A stretch of 64,000 bases of DNA from Hypericum androsaemum (GCA_963995505.1 OZ023192.1:10337001-10401000); one strand, 5' to 3'; positions 41,149 through 53,644 are shown, counted from the stretch's first letter. Notes: generated from the letters alone by a model not told the origin. A program made the numbers and translations.

Positions 41149-44100
41149 ATCAAATAGTGCAAAATTGTTATTGACACGACTAATAAAATAATTAGATTTA
41201 CTTGAAAATTTTTAGGTTTCATAATTTTTCACTGCAAATTAAAAAAATAAAAATCATCATTAAGAGCGTTGTCCAAACTTACGGTGAATTTCTTTATCAA
41301 ATTGGTGCTGGCCGTATTTGTAAGAAAACTGGCTTAATAATTTCTCTAATGTAAACGTTATAAGAACGGGATTTCACCATCCGAAAGTTCCAGACATTTA
41401 CACATTATGAGATGACAGTATTTTTTCTAAACTATGTCCTCATAATTTAGACTAGTTTTACTATTTCCTCATTGCATATTCATATTCTTAATTCTCTCTC
41501 TCTCTCTCTCTCTCTCTAAGTAAAACCCTAGCATCTCATTAAAAAATCTTCTAGGACTGCCGATGTCATTTTATTTGCGGTTATCCACCGAAATACTTTT
41601 GCAAGAATTTTTATATATTTCAGAATCATGGAATATTTAAGTATTTGGGGTGCATATCTTGACATTTAATAAAAGATCTGGTAAATAAATGCCAATTATA
41701 TATATTTTTAAAATCCTGTGTAAAAATTTACGTCCAAAGAAAATTTCAAGAATATGATAGGTATAGAGATTTCAAGGTATAGAGTTTCCATTGTGAAAGA
41801 CATTTGGACTGCAGCATAGCCAATTAAATATGTTAGTGTAAGTTTTATTTAGTCGGTCAGCAACAGTATTTTTGAACTAAATATCACCCACAACTAAATT
41901 TAAACAATTAACACTTTAGAAAAATGAAATACAAATCAGCCTAATGATTGAAGAGCAGGAACAAGTTCGGATCATAATTAGACGCCGTAATTGTCAAGTT
42001 CAGAATCGAAACACCGGCTCGGCTGCCGCTCCCGGCGGCTCATACTCCGCTTCTGCCGATATTGGAGGAGGCCCACCGGATAACCTGGGTCCCACCTCAT
42101 AATTTCCTTTTTCTTACGGTTTAAATTATCAGATATTTGACTACAATCATACATTCGTACCAATTAATTTATGTTTAAGTTGTGTAATATTTTTTTAAAG
42201 TGTCAAATTTTTCTCAACAAATATTTTAATACTAATCTATTGTCAACAGTTCAACTTGATACTCCACGATTAAATTAGAAAACCCACTCGCAAATTCTTC
42301 ATAAAAGTGTTACAGTAACACTGCTACCCAATTTTTGTTTTGGTTTTTTTTTTGTGGAAACCAATTTCTTTTGTTTACGGAGGAGAAATGTTGGGGGAGG
42401 TGGACCCCACCTAAATTTATCCACCCTTTGTTTTGTATGGATTAGGGGGAATGATTCCCAATACGACAAACCATTCCTTGGAAGACACGTGCACTGTGAC
42501 GTCACGAATGGTACAACGCAGAATCTTACAATAATTTTTCTCTTCTTCCCTTCCTGGGCTCTGGAGGTTGCCACGTGAATGATTTTTTAACCTGTGGTAG
42601 CCCTGTGGGATCGTAATTTAAATAATCAAATATATATAAATGTTAAATACTAATGAGTTTATACGTGTCTGGAGAAAAAAATGAGTTTATGATTTCATAT
42701 CCAAGTGATTTTTTTCTTGCCAATGTATCGAATTGATTTGTCTTTTACGAAATAATGCGATCACGTCAGAATAATCAAGTCATTTACCTAATCTCAACGA
42801 TTTCAAGTACAACAAGAAATTTGGGTGTCCAAGATTCGTAATAGAATTGGACCACCAAAAATACTCATAAATTCGAAACAAAATAGAATGAATAAGAAAC
42901 AGTAGATTTAGCTTTAGCTTGTAATCCTGGTGATATATATATAATTTAATCCATTTACGAAAAAAATTTAGACTTGTTTATGAATATTAATTTAAGAAAA
43001 TTTTAACTTATTTATAATAGCTCTTACATGTTATTAGTATTCCTCAAATGCATAGGTTTGCTTACTCTTTTTTTTGTATGGAAGGTTTGCTTACTTTTTA
43101 GTCTCTCTTTTAGAGCCACTTTTGACATATTGACGAGTTGTACTTCTTTATCAGTTTTTTTTACTATAAGTTTACATATTGAGGCATAAACAATAAGAAT
43201 ATAGAAAATATTTGTATAGAGAAAATGTGAGCATGGAATTGTTCGAACACAACATAAAAATTCTGTCAAATAGAACTATATCATCGTTTGTGACGTCTTC
43301 TTTGTATTGAGGTTATTGTTTCAACTCAATGAGCGAATTACAATAAATATGTATCTAATATTCTTGTTTGGCTGTATACTATAGATCGAGATATTTCACC
43401 AATATATAATCTACAAACATACAAAATTTCATCACTATATTTATCCCTAAATTTAACTTTCCCCTATTCTTTGCTCAAATTAGACTTCATTTTAAGATGT
43501 CAATATCGGACATACCGAACGTGCGTGCAGTTTTTGGCAGATCTGTAGAAATATGGAGGCGTTTTTTGTTTTTTAGGGGGTCCAGATACCCTCATTTATT
43601 AGCGTTTAGACCTACCATTAGACAACGGCCCATCATTCGTCAATGTCTTTTTATGAAAACAACGTCGATTTCGCTATATGGCTAATTTCTAAAGCCAATG
43701 AGATGTGGTATTTGGTTTCTTAAAATTAAATAGATTGAGTTCAATTTGTGGGAGTGTCAATAAAAATATGGAAAGGATTGTTCTTATTATTAATTCCAAT
43801 TAATCCACCGGATTTTAAATCAGAAAAACTAATTTCTTGAATTTGGCGAAAAATACTTTGGAAATATTCATTTTTTAAAAAAATTGTTGGGAATATTCAT
43901 TTAGGTTTAATTCACTGGCCAAAAGTCAGATTCATAAACTCATATGCAGAATTCCTTTTCCCTTCCTTTGGCTGTCCCAGCATAGGAATAGCATCACAAT
44001 AGAGTTGGTCCAAGTGTTTTATGACTTCAATTTTTTAAAGTGATCTTGCATCGAAGTTTTATGAAGTGTGAAGATACCAGTGAAAAATCACCGCTAAACA

Positions 44101-44610
44101 AAATCTGACAGTATTCAATTTTGAATATCGAGATTCATACCAGAATAAGAACAAGGATAAGAGCGGCAGGGGTCCAACCTAACCTTCATTTGTCAATGTG
44201 CTTGCTTCATCCGGGTACTTAACGTAGGTGTTCTCTTTACAAAGACAGTGACTTGACACAGAAACTTGCGTCGTTGAACGGTTTTTTTTCCTCCTCTTTC
44301 TGCATGCTTTAGCGTGACATGATGGGTGGGATACAAATTATCATATACGTTATTAGGAAAATGTTGATAACGACATTAAACTCATCTGCAAGGATAGGAT
44401 ATAGTTTTGGCTAAGGGGTTCTCTTGTGTCACGGCATTACTATATGAAAAAATGTCGTGACAGGTGTACTGTTTCTATGAGACTGTAACTGTATGTACTC
44501 CCCCCATCTTGTTGATATTAACCGGAATTAATCAGTAATGAAAGAGAAATTGAGCTAACTAACGCCTAACATAACATATGCCAAAAGATGGGAGTACATC
44601 GCTGCCCTTA
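41149..44610. other. Distal upstream region of S40 paralogue B and rest of copy B
   Basis: Colinear with 21,531-23,950, 27,700-28,017 and 30,298-31,400 of copy A, without their insertions. It contains a (CT)n tract at 41,493-41,517 and the bZIP-site pair at 42,486-42,504. No gene seen. Confidence 0.6.
42486..42504. promoter_or_regulatory. G-box plus CRE-type site upstream of S40 paralogue B
   Basis: CACGTG (42,486-42,491) and TGACGTCA (42,497-42,504), same spacing as in copy A. Confidence 0.4.
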
Positions 44611-45002
44611 CATTGTTTAAAAAGTGTCTAGAATGCCTTACATTGTCTTCAATAAAGTTTTATAGTGATCCCGTGTAAAGTATAACCACTCTAAATTGAT
44701 AAAAAAAATTCTACTCCCGAGTTGAAACTAGTGTTAAAAATTTAATAATCTTTTTATCGTTAAAACTAATACTTTTTTCAGAAAATTTTAGTGTTCAATT
44801 CCAGCCCCCATTTTTACATCTTTTTTATAATCTCCCAATATTTTTTCTTCATAAAATTGATATTTTTGATAGGATAAATTACCTTCAGGTCCTTGTAGTT
44901 TGATAAATTTACAAGTAGGGTCCTTATATTTTTGAAACTCCTCCTTTCGTCCTCCAAGTTTAGGGGGGGTGCGTGAGGTGGGAGGCGAGAGAGAGAGAGA
45001 GA
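44611..45002. other. Spacer with (GA)n
   Basis: AT-rich, no gene. A (GA)n microsatellite lies at 44,986-45,002, next to the presumed start of Copia-2. Confidence 0.5.
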
Positions 45003-45258
45003 TGTCTTAAAAGTATATGGGCTCCAGGCCTTTTACTTCTACTCAACAAAGCAGGCCCAATAACATTAAAAAAATATATGTTTTGTTTGTAGATAAGTTT
45101 ACACCTGTACATAAATAGTAACTGGTTGGTAATTGTAAAAACACTTGATGAAAATCAATCCAGGACAAAAATTTTCTCTTCAAACTTCATCTCTCTCCCG
45201 ATAGTTCCCTCTTGTTCTTTCTTCAATTTTTAACCCACAAAATCCAAGTTTTTTATCA
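45003..45258 (+). repeat. Probable Copia-2 5' LTR
   Basis: The right end (...TTTTATCA at 45,258) is fixed by the PBS that follows. The left end is my estimate from TGTCTTAAAAG at 45,003. The ~256-bp size fits short copia LTRs; the 3' partner is outside the window. Confidence 0.55.
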
Positions 45259-45270
45259 TGGTATTAGAGC
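45259..45270 (+). other. Copia-2 primer binding site (initiator tRNA-Met)
   Basis: TGGTATTAGAGC differs at one base from the canonical TGGTATCAGAGC (C to T). Confidence 0.8.
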
Positions 45271-45343
45271 AATAACTTGCTCCTTGCTTCAACTACGAAC
45301 ACCTCTTCTTTGTTCCTCCAATCTCACCTGATACTCGTTAAAA

Positions 45344-46480
45344 ATGGCAACTCCAGCACCCACAATACAGACTCCAGAATCTGGAAGTTCACAACCCAGT
45401 CAGGCTATGGGAGGAGAGGTCCAAGTGCCTCCTCTCTATCTTCACCCAATTGAAAACCCAGCCACCGCATTGGTTACTCCTCCACTTGAGGGGAGCAGCA
45501 ACTTCCACGCATGAAGCCGAGATATGAGGTTTGTCCTTCGTTCTAAAAATAAGCTTGGCTTCATTGATGGTACCACTCTTGTCCCTGCTCTTGATGATCC
45601 TCAATATGCTAATTGGGAGCACTGCAATACCATGATTGTTAGCTGATCTTGAGATCTGTTGACCCAGAGATTCACTGAAGTCTTTTGTATTTTAAGAATG
45701 TGTCTGATGTTTGGCGTGATCTGTGTGAACATTTTGGTCGTGGAGATGCTGTTGGAGTTGCTAGCATTCAGCGTGAGGTTCACTCTTTGAATCAAGGTGC
45801 TCGTAATGTCAATGGTTATTTCACTAACTTCAGGAATTTGGGGGATCAAATGATCCAATTTCGTCCTCTACCACACTGCAAGTGCAACCCTGTGATTGAC
45901 TGCAACAATTGTGAACTCTATCGGGTGGTTACCCAGTATAGGGAGAATGATCACATTATAATATTTTTACAAGGTCTAAATGAGAATTATGCTGCTACTA
46001 GATAGCAAATCCTCTTGATGGATCCCATGCCTCCTATCTCTAAGGTGTTATTTTTGGTTCAACAACAAGACAGACAACTCTCTATTGATTCTATGGGATC
46101 TACTCACATTGTTCCTATCCCTCGTGTTGCTAACCACGTTGAGTCTACATATCGTCTTTCAGAATAGGGCACACTAATTGCTCAAGCCTCAAGTTACAAG
46201 AAGCCATAGGATAGCACCAAAAAGCCCCAGTACACTTACTACAATGGTGTAGGACACATTGTTGAGAAATGCTTCAAGAAACATGGCTATCCTCCGAATT
46301 GGAGGTTCAGGAATCAAGGACAGACTAGAAATCAAGGAAACTTTCATTCTAGCAATTCCTACTCTGGAAATACATGATCATTCTCCTCTGGCCAGGCATC
46401 TGCTGGTCATCCTTATGCACTCCCAGCTCGCCAAGCTCACTCTGTTGAGTCTAGGAACTTGGCAGAGGAACTGAGTAAGC
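45344..46480 (+). pseudogene. Copia-2 gag, disrupted
   Basis: ATG at 45,344. After a Pro/Gln-rich start come EGSSNFHA and RFVLRSKNKLGFIDGTTLVP, typical of the copia gag family, then a frameshift to VSDVWRDLCEHFGRGD and VNGYFTNFRNLGDQM (45,685-46,005), CKCNPVIDCNNC, and a degenerate zinc knuckle (YTYYNGVGHIVEKC; first Cys pair lost) near 46,235. Multiple stops and frame changes. Confidence 0.78.
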
Positions 46481-47892
46481 TATGTATGTCTTCTGACCAA
46501 TATAATGGTCTATTGGCTATAGTTCATCATACTGGACCCAACAATGTTCATGTTTCTCCTGCTGCTAACCTTGCTTCTGTAGCAGTCCATACTAATACCA
46601 ACTCTCCATCTTTTCCTAATCATACTTTTAACATGACAGGTAAACTTATTATGCATGTTGTTCTTTCTTCTTTCTCAGTGTTCCATGGTAAATGGATAAT
46701 AGATTTTGGAGCCACTGATCATATATCATGCACTTTGAAGTCCTTTTTCTTATACTCCCCTTTGTCAGATGTTTTGATAGGATTACCTAATGGCCATTAT
46801 GCTAATGCAACTCACATAGGAAGAGTCTAACTCACATCCCACTTATTACTCAATAATGTGCTCTATGTTCCAACTTTTAATTTTAATTTGATTTCTGTTA
46901 GCAAACTCCTGAAGCAATCTCCTTTGACACTTATTTTTGAATCTTCTTTTTGCTATATACAGGACCCTCTTACATCGAGAATGATTGGTAGTGCCAAAGA
47001 AGAAAATGGGATGTAAATCATTAAGAAAGGACATTAGAATGCATCTATACTTGGACCACAATCCTCAGTTAACACCCTCAATCTCATACACAACCAGTTT
47101 AACTTATGGCATACTAGGTTAGGACATCTCCCATCCCCTAAGTTGCAGATTTTGCAGCCATCCTTCCTTCTATTTCTTCTGTTGTAGACAAACATTGTGA
47201 AATTTGTCATCTATCTAGACACAAGCAGTTACCATTCCCTCTTAGTACTTCTATAGCTAATGGACCTTTTGACTTAATACATGCTGATGTTTGGGGTAAA
47301 TTCTACCTACCTTCTTATGATAGTTTTTAGTATTTTCTTACTTTGCTTGATGATTATTCTTGCACCACATGAGTATTTTTAATGAAGTCCAAGTCTGAGG
47401 TTGCATCCATTCTCACATACTTTTCTGAATTCACTGTGACACAATTTGATAAGAGGATTAAAACCATTTGCACTGATCAAGGCACAGAGTTTTTCATGAA
47501 AGATTTTTTCATCAAACGGGCATTATACATGAAACTAGTTGCATATACACGCCTCAGCAAAATGGTAGGGTCGAGAGGAAGCATCAAAATCTGCTTAGTG
47601 TGCCCAGAGCATTACTCATACATGCGCATTTATCCCTTTGCTTCTGGAGTGATTGTATTCTCCATGCTACCTACTTGATAAATTATTTTCCTTCATCTGT
47701 TTTACAAAACAAGACACCATACAAAGTTTTATTCAAAAGAGCACCTAGATTAGATCATTTACGGGTGTTTGGTTTCTTATGTTAAGCATCCACTATTATG
47801 CACAATAGAACCAAATTTGATCCAAGAGCAAAGAAATATGTTTTCTTAGGCAGACCTTTAGGGATAAAAAGTTACAAACTTTATGATCTTCA
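46481..47892 (+). pseudogene. Copia-2 protease and integrase, disrupted
   Basis: The protease motif appears as WIIDFGATDHIS (46,693-46,728), with Phe instead of the Ser of DSG, so activity should be lost or reduced. Then the pre-integrase domain (WHTRLGHLP ... HCEICHLSRHKQ, ~47,105-47,230) and integrase core with IHADVWGKF (~47,277) and CTDQGTEF (~47,470). The reading changes frame several times. It ends with KYVFLGRPLGIKSYKLYDLH just before the first solo LTR. Confidence 0.8.
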
Positions 47893-50242
47893 TGTAATAC
47901 CCTAGTCCTTTAATCCTATTTGTCTGACTTAAGTGAAGTATACTTAGTCGTAATGACATATTGATTTCGTATTTAGAGTAAGATTGCTATGTTAATAGTG
48001 TGCCAAAGATAGTTGGAAGAGAAGGATTGTTAAATCGGACTACCTCGGCGGTTCTGAGCATGATGTGAGAAGTTGATCATAAGTTTTCATTCGGGATCCA
48101 AAAGAGATGATTCAAAATGGTATTGAAAGGTAAGATGTGGACCTATAAGCTTACAAAGACATGGATTTATCATGCTAGTAATTTGGACCAAGCCTAGCAA
48201 GTGGATAAATGACATGTTGTATTGTCAATTCTTAAAGTACTTCGGTTGGACTCCTCGGTCTTTATTTAAACAAGAATTTAAGTTCCTATGCTTTTATGAA
48301 GTGCGTATAGATATGATTTAGTCTTCTAAGGGTTGTAGATCAAGCTTAGCAAAGCCTACTCAAGTTTTATCAGGCTAGTTGGACAAGTTCGGATAACACT
48401 GATACATGCTCGATAAAATAGACATAACGGTCTCAATTTTGCACTAAATTGGACAACTAAATATGATTTGGAAACTAGAGACATAGACCTACAATTGATT
48501 TGAAAATATATTTGGACTCTGAATTAAACTTTGGTACCTTAATACAACTTATAGAGGACTTAAATACCTTTCTAATGGTATATCATATGCTCTGTTTGTA
48601 TCAAGGAATCATTGTCAAACCTTAGTTGAGCTACAGAATTACTTTCATATTTCAGAATTGAGGTGATTCAAGAGTAACAACTTGGTAAGTAATTTCTTTG
48701 GACGTCTAAGTTAATTTTTGGACTCGGTGTGATCATGAAAGAACAAAGAAGTGGTATATTGATGAAGATATGTACTTGGTTTTGTGTGATATTGAGTTAT
48801 AAGGGCTGCTTACCGAAGTTAGTGTGAATGGCCTTATCTTGTGCTCGGTGTGTATTCGGTTGGCCAAAATAGATCTTTTTAGAAATTATTGTCACAAACA
48901 ATTGTTGTATATGTTGGTAAGTTAATAATGGACCAGTGACTGAAAGGATGTAAACGACTTTGATGGACTTAAGTTATTTCTGACGTTGGTTGTCGATTGT
49001 GCCAAAGTTGGTTATTTACAAGTGTTGGAAATGATTTGCTTGGAGAAGTGAGCTGACCTCACTTTGTGATTGAAAATTATTATACAGAGTATGTGAAGCT
49101 TCCTCAAGGTTCTTGGTGGAAGAAATAAGCTTGGGAAGAAGGGTGGATGAAGGTACAAAGTGAAAGTAGAATTGAATTGGGAATGAGCATTCGCAGAGCA
49201 ATCTTCATTAGTGTAAGCATATAGACCATGAAAACTTTGGTTTGTTTGGTACATGTGCATGTTTCAGATCTTAAGTATGTGCGTCTCATGCATATGAGTT
49301 TATCTATAAAGTGGTCATGTGCATATGTATTTTGTTTGGTCATACTTGGATTGGTTTGTGACATGTGTGGCATATGTGCATGGCCGGTTAGAGAATATGT
49401 GGTTCCTAGCTCGGGGCCAATTTATGAGGGTGTGACATGTCCATTTCTCTTGGATATGGTCTTGGAACCTGTGGTTGTATGAAATGTATGCTATGTTTGT
49501 CTATGGTGAGAAATGGACAGGTTTTCTCGTGCTAACCGGAGATGTTAGCCTATGTGCACATAGACTGGGGATATCCTAGTTTACTACTATATACTTAGTA
49601 TATGATTATGGAAAGGAGATTTGATGGCCATGTTGATATCCCTGTGCTGAAGAGGAAGTGGCCCGTCTAAACCTAATTAGAGCTCACTATTTATTTTACT
49701 ATGTGATTATGTGTTTCTGGCATAAGTTACGTGATGGAATGGGACGTCACACAGTTTGCTCATATTTTTGGTATGTGTGTGTGTATGGTCATGTGATTAG
49801 TATGCATTTTAGTGTTGTCTTAGATTATATGGGACATAGTTGAGTTCTGTCTCTCCCACATGTATCTGACATAACCAACACGTAATGTTCTATCTGCTTA
49901 CAGAGTGTTTTCCCATACACTCACCCCCTCTCACCAATTTTCCAGGTTTATTTATGTGGTTTTGTATCCATCCGGAGATAGCTTTGTTGGTGTCAAGTCA
50001 ATTTACTTCTTCACGACTTGAATGAAGTCTCCAGCATCTATTTTGTTATTTTGTCTAGTAGCTCCGTAGCCACATTGTTCACTTTGATCCTGGGGATAAT
50101 GTAAAAATAATTGTATTTCATTTAGTTTTTTAGACTGAAAATTTTATAAAGTAAAATACATTTGAAGCTGGCTAGACTCGTTAGGTATTGTAAATGGGTT
50201 TGGGTCTAGCGCCGGTCACCGGCCTTTCTTTGGGTCGTGACA
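47893..50242 (+). mobile_element. Solo LTR (Tekay-related), TSD CTTCA
   Basis: 2,350 bp from TGTAATACCC to GGGTCGTGACA, flanked by CTTCA (47,888-47,892 and 50,243-50,247). The end (GGGTCTAGCGCCGGTCACCG) matches the Tekay LTR end (GATCTAGCGCCGGTCACCG), and GCCTATGTGCACATA is shared, so it is a related but different subfamily. Copia-2 coding resumes immediately after it. Confidence 0.92.
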
Positions 50243-50596
50243 CTTCAATATCATAAAGTCATTTTATCCAGAGATGTTGTACTTCATGAAGATATCTTTC
50301 CATTTCAGAATAGTCACATGTATGATCCTACCCAATATATTCCATATGATCCCTCAGTTTCCTCTTTGCCTCTTACAACACCTCTTACAGATGATCCAAC
50401 TGAGTTCTTCCCATCCAGTCCTCTAAGCCCCTCTTCTACTCCTGATAGGGTAGAACAATATGTCAGTCTTTCTCCTGATTCACCAAATACCTCTTCTAGT
50501 TCTTTCTCTAGTCTAAGTAGTCAGAGGCCACTTACTGTTTCTGATGATCCTCCTTAACCTTCACGGGTCACAAGGGTCCCAAGATACCTTGCAGAT
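50243..50596 (+). pseudogene. Copia-2 integrase-RT linker
   Basis: Open frame 50,237-50,557 after the solo LTR: YHKVILSRDVVLHEDIFPF is the typical end of the integrase region, followed by a Ser/Pro-rich linker and, after a stop, RVPRYLADY, which is cut by the second solo LTR. Confidence 0.8.
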
Positions 50597-53500
50597 TATG
50601 AGAACCCAAACAGTAATTTGGTTATTAATAGGAAATATAGTGACTTAATAGTAATTGAGCAAAGCTAAGGGGAGAAAATAATTGTTCCACAATGTTGTTT
50701 TAGTGCTCCACCATGTTGCTTTCCATTAGTGCTCCATCAAGTTGTTTTCCACCATGGAAAGCCAACGAAGGTTAATTATTGAAAATAATTGCTAACTTAA
50801 GGACTCCCAGGGGAAGGTTAGTATTTACCAAGAAAAGGATAGAGAGAGACATGAAATTCGGATCCTAGGAGCAGCAGTAGTGATTGATGAAATCCAACAG
50901 TGAAATCATGTCCGATCGGAGTGAAACTTGGAGAGGATGTTCCTAACATCTTGACGAAGTTTCTGTACGGTGGAGATCATGTTTGGAGTTTCCTAAGTTG
51001 GTCGATTGATGCAAAGTTAGATGTCATCGAATTCTAAGAGCAGTAGTCGTGATTCATGAAATCCAATGGTGAAATCATGTTCGATCAGAGTGAAACTTGG
51101 AGAGGATGTTCCTAACATCTTGAGAAGTTTCTGTACGGTGGAGATCATGTTTGGAGTTTCCTAAGGTAGTCGATTGATGCAAAGTTAGATGTCATAAATC
51201 TGAATAAAAGGGGATCAAGTATGTCGCCCGACTTACTTGCTTATTTGTTATGGTTTAGTTATTGTTGTATGTGCTTCATTTTTGTTATACTAGTTGGTAC
51301 CTACTTGGTTTCATGTTATAACTAGACCAATGTTTACATAGCTACCGGTTATATGTGGATCTATTGTGTATGAACATGGATGGATGATATAGAATGGTCC
51401 AACAGAAATGTCAAATTTGAACTAGCATACTTCTTAATTGGTAAAGATTCAGGAAAGGAGATTATATGGATAGAAAGCTCTATGAATCTAGTTTTTGATG
51501 CTTTAAACGGAAAGCTATTTGGAAGTTCAAGGAAGAAGTTATGGCTATTTTATTAGAAGGTGACAGATTCTGGAAGACAGATTCTAAAGAATTAATCTAC
51601 TGAGGTATTTGGGGATCATTACTTCATTAAATATGGCCAAATAAGATATCATCAGAAAGATATAGATGTCTAGTTTTCAATGAATCAAACGGCTAGGAAT
51701 TTAGAGTTCTGTAGCAAATGTTATGAGTCGTTTAGCAAGGTGTGTCCAGAAATCCGAGAATAGTCAATATGAAAGTTAAAAGTCATGTTTCCTAGGCCTA
51801 TCTAAAGTAACGTGGTAAGGAGGGAAAGAAGACACAGATTTGATAATAGGAGTTATCTTTGAGCTTATTGACTTGTCTTAGGAGATGGATTTCTAACTAT
51901 TCCAGGTAGATTTTGAATAAAATATAAGAACTTAATATGAGATGGTTTGATTTGCTTAATGATATGATTTATAGATGTATTGGGTTTATCATGAATACCT
52001 TTACTTATCAAAATTAAGTAAAGTATTTCTGATTTACATATTTGAAAGATTACAGTTCTGATGCTTGAGAATTTAGTTCAATAAATTCTGGTTTAAATGA
52101 GTCTATGTGTTGAGTAAAAATAGAATCTTTGCTTACTGTATCTATATTCGAGTGATTAGTGGTTCGTGTATGTCTATATTTCTTGTTGGGTTTTTGCTTG
52201 TTCGTACGTGTACCAGCCATAAATATATTTGCATAGTATATTCGTATATATATTTGTCCATATGTGTAATTATGCCCGTATTCATTGACTTGACTGTATT
52301 CATGTGTGTATTTATCTGTATATGTATGCATGTCCATTATCATATGTTGATTAGCATTCGTATGTGTAACAGTATGTCCTATATCTGCCATATGCAATCT
52401 ATTTGTTATGCTTTGCCGGTATGTATTCTGTTATGTACTGCGAAGGTGAAAATCTGAATTCGCGTCTGCCTATTTTGAAGTATTTCTGGATTGGGATTTG
52501 ATTCGAAAATCGAAGCCAATTTTGAATCGGTTGCCTTGGTGATTTAAGGATTCGTATTTGATTTTAAGATGATGGGTGAATTCGATTTCATTTGGATTTT
52601 GGTTTATATTGCTAATGATATGAATTTATGAATATGTGATATGAGGATGTGGATATGAATATATGAATATGTGATATGAGGATGTGGATACGAATATGCA
52701 AATTTGTGATTTGTGATGCGAATATGATATGGGCATGCGGGATTACTTCCACATCTTTTTGGGCCCTAGAGTTTATGTGCACTGTTTATGGGGCAACTGG
52801 GTAACCCTAGGTGCATGTAATCAATAGGGAATGTGGAAGTTATCTGGGCTCGTGGGGATATCTATTCACGTCTTTTGGGCCCGTAACGCGGGATACGGAA
52901 TAGGTACTATTGGGCCCCACGAGAATCCCGTCATGGATATGTTAGGCTCCGGAGTCCTATTTGTTAGTTGGCTAGGTAGACGGTTAAAGGATGATCTTCG
53001 TTTGATTCGCGAAGTCATCTAGTGTACTTATGTTCATGTGTATAATGAGTCCCATTCTATTAGATGACTAAGTGACCTCTGATGCTGATTCTGAAAAGTT
53101 CGACAGTACAAACTGTGTTCGTAAACCTTTAGATTTGCTGCAACCTATATTACTATTTCTGAATTTTTGTGAGTGTATATTCCAATATTGACAAGTGTGT
53201 AACTGTGGTATCTATCTGACGTGACTATGCATGTGTCTTATGTTAAGTATGTGTAATTTATGCAATGAGTTCTATTTGCTGTGATAATTGTGTGAAATAA
53301 GTTTCAGTCAAGAATGCCATAATTTTTGTATGTGATCGTGCATTTTCGCTTATTTTGAATTATATGCATGAAATTTGATAGAGGGAATAATCGGCTTACT
53401 GAGTTGCGTAATCTCATCAAAATACGCTGCTGTTTCAGATATATCAAGAATGATACGGGAACGAGCGCTAGACGCAAGAACATGTATTCTTTGACATTTA

Positions 53501-53644
53501 TTTTATTTCTTTATTAAATAAGAGATGGCAACGATTAAGTTTTTGTTTATTTGTGTTTTCATAATAATAATAATAATAATAATGAGCCTTACAAAGATGA
53601 TTACTCTGTGGCGGTTGGCATGCTCTGGGAATCAGGGCGTGACA
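50597..53644 (+). mobile_element. Large solo LTR (3,048 bp), TSD CAGAT
   Basis: CAGAT at 50,592-50,596 and 53,645-53,649. It begins TATGAGAACCC, where TGTGAGAACCC is expected, and ends AGGGCGTGACA. Copia-2 coding continues directly across the site. Its 3' part resembles the solo LTR at 28,301-29,413. It contains a 169-bp tandem repeat and an (AAT)n tract (53,562-53,583). No gene is inside; long open frames at 52,050-52,457 are of repetitive composition. Confidence 0.88.
50881..51200 (+). repeat. Two-copy 169-bp tandem repeat inside the large solo LTR
   Basis: Units begin TGATTGATGAAATCCAACAG (50,881) and TGATTCATGAAATCCAATGG (51,050), both continuing through TGGAGAGGATGTTCCTAACA and ending ATGCAAAGTTAGATGTCAT. 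Confidence 0.85.

Larger units (their letters stand above)
35112..44610. repeat. Segmental duplication, copy B
   Basis: Direct-orientation counterpart of copy A. It contains the unoccupied sites of Copia-1 (35,112), Cassandra (~42,702) and the LBD Pack-MULE (~43,430), and has its own insertions at 35,545-38,746 and 40,771-41,148. The right end fades near 44,610. Confidence 0.9.

Noticed and set aside
41493..41517. (CT)n tract as a GAGA-type regulatory element of S40 paralogue B
   Set aside because: Copy A has only an imperfect CT-rich stretch here; a simple microsatellite is enough to explain it.
43497..43685. Plus-strand ORF MSISDIPNVRAVF with a partial match in copy A (~30,380)
   Set aside because: The copy A reading stops early and shows no preference for silent changes; treated as duplicated non-coding DNA.
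49012..49482. Several 80-90-codon ORFs
   Set aside because: They lie in the Tekay-related solo LTR, in overlapping frames on both strands, without any domain.
52050..52457. Long open frames on both strands (115-116 codons)
   Set aside because: They lie inside a solo LTR and are made of TATG/TGTAT-rich repeats; composition keeps them open by chance.
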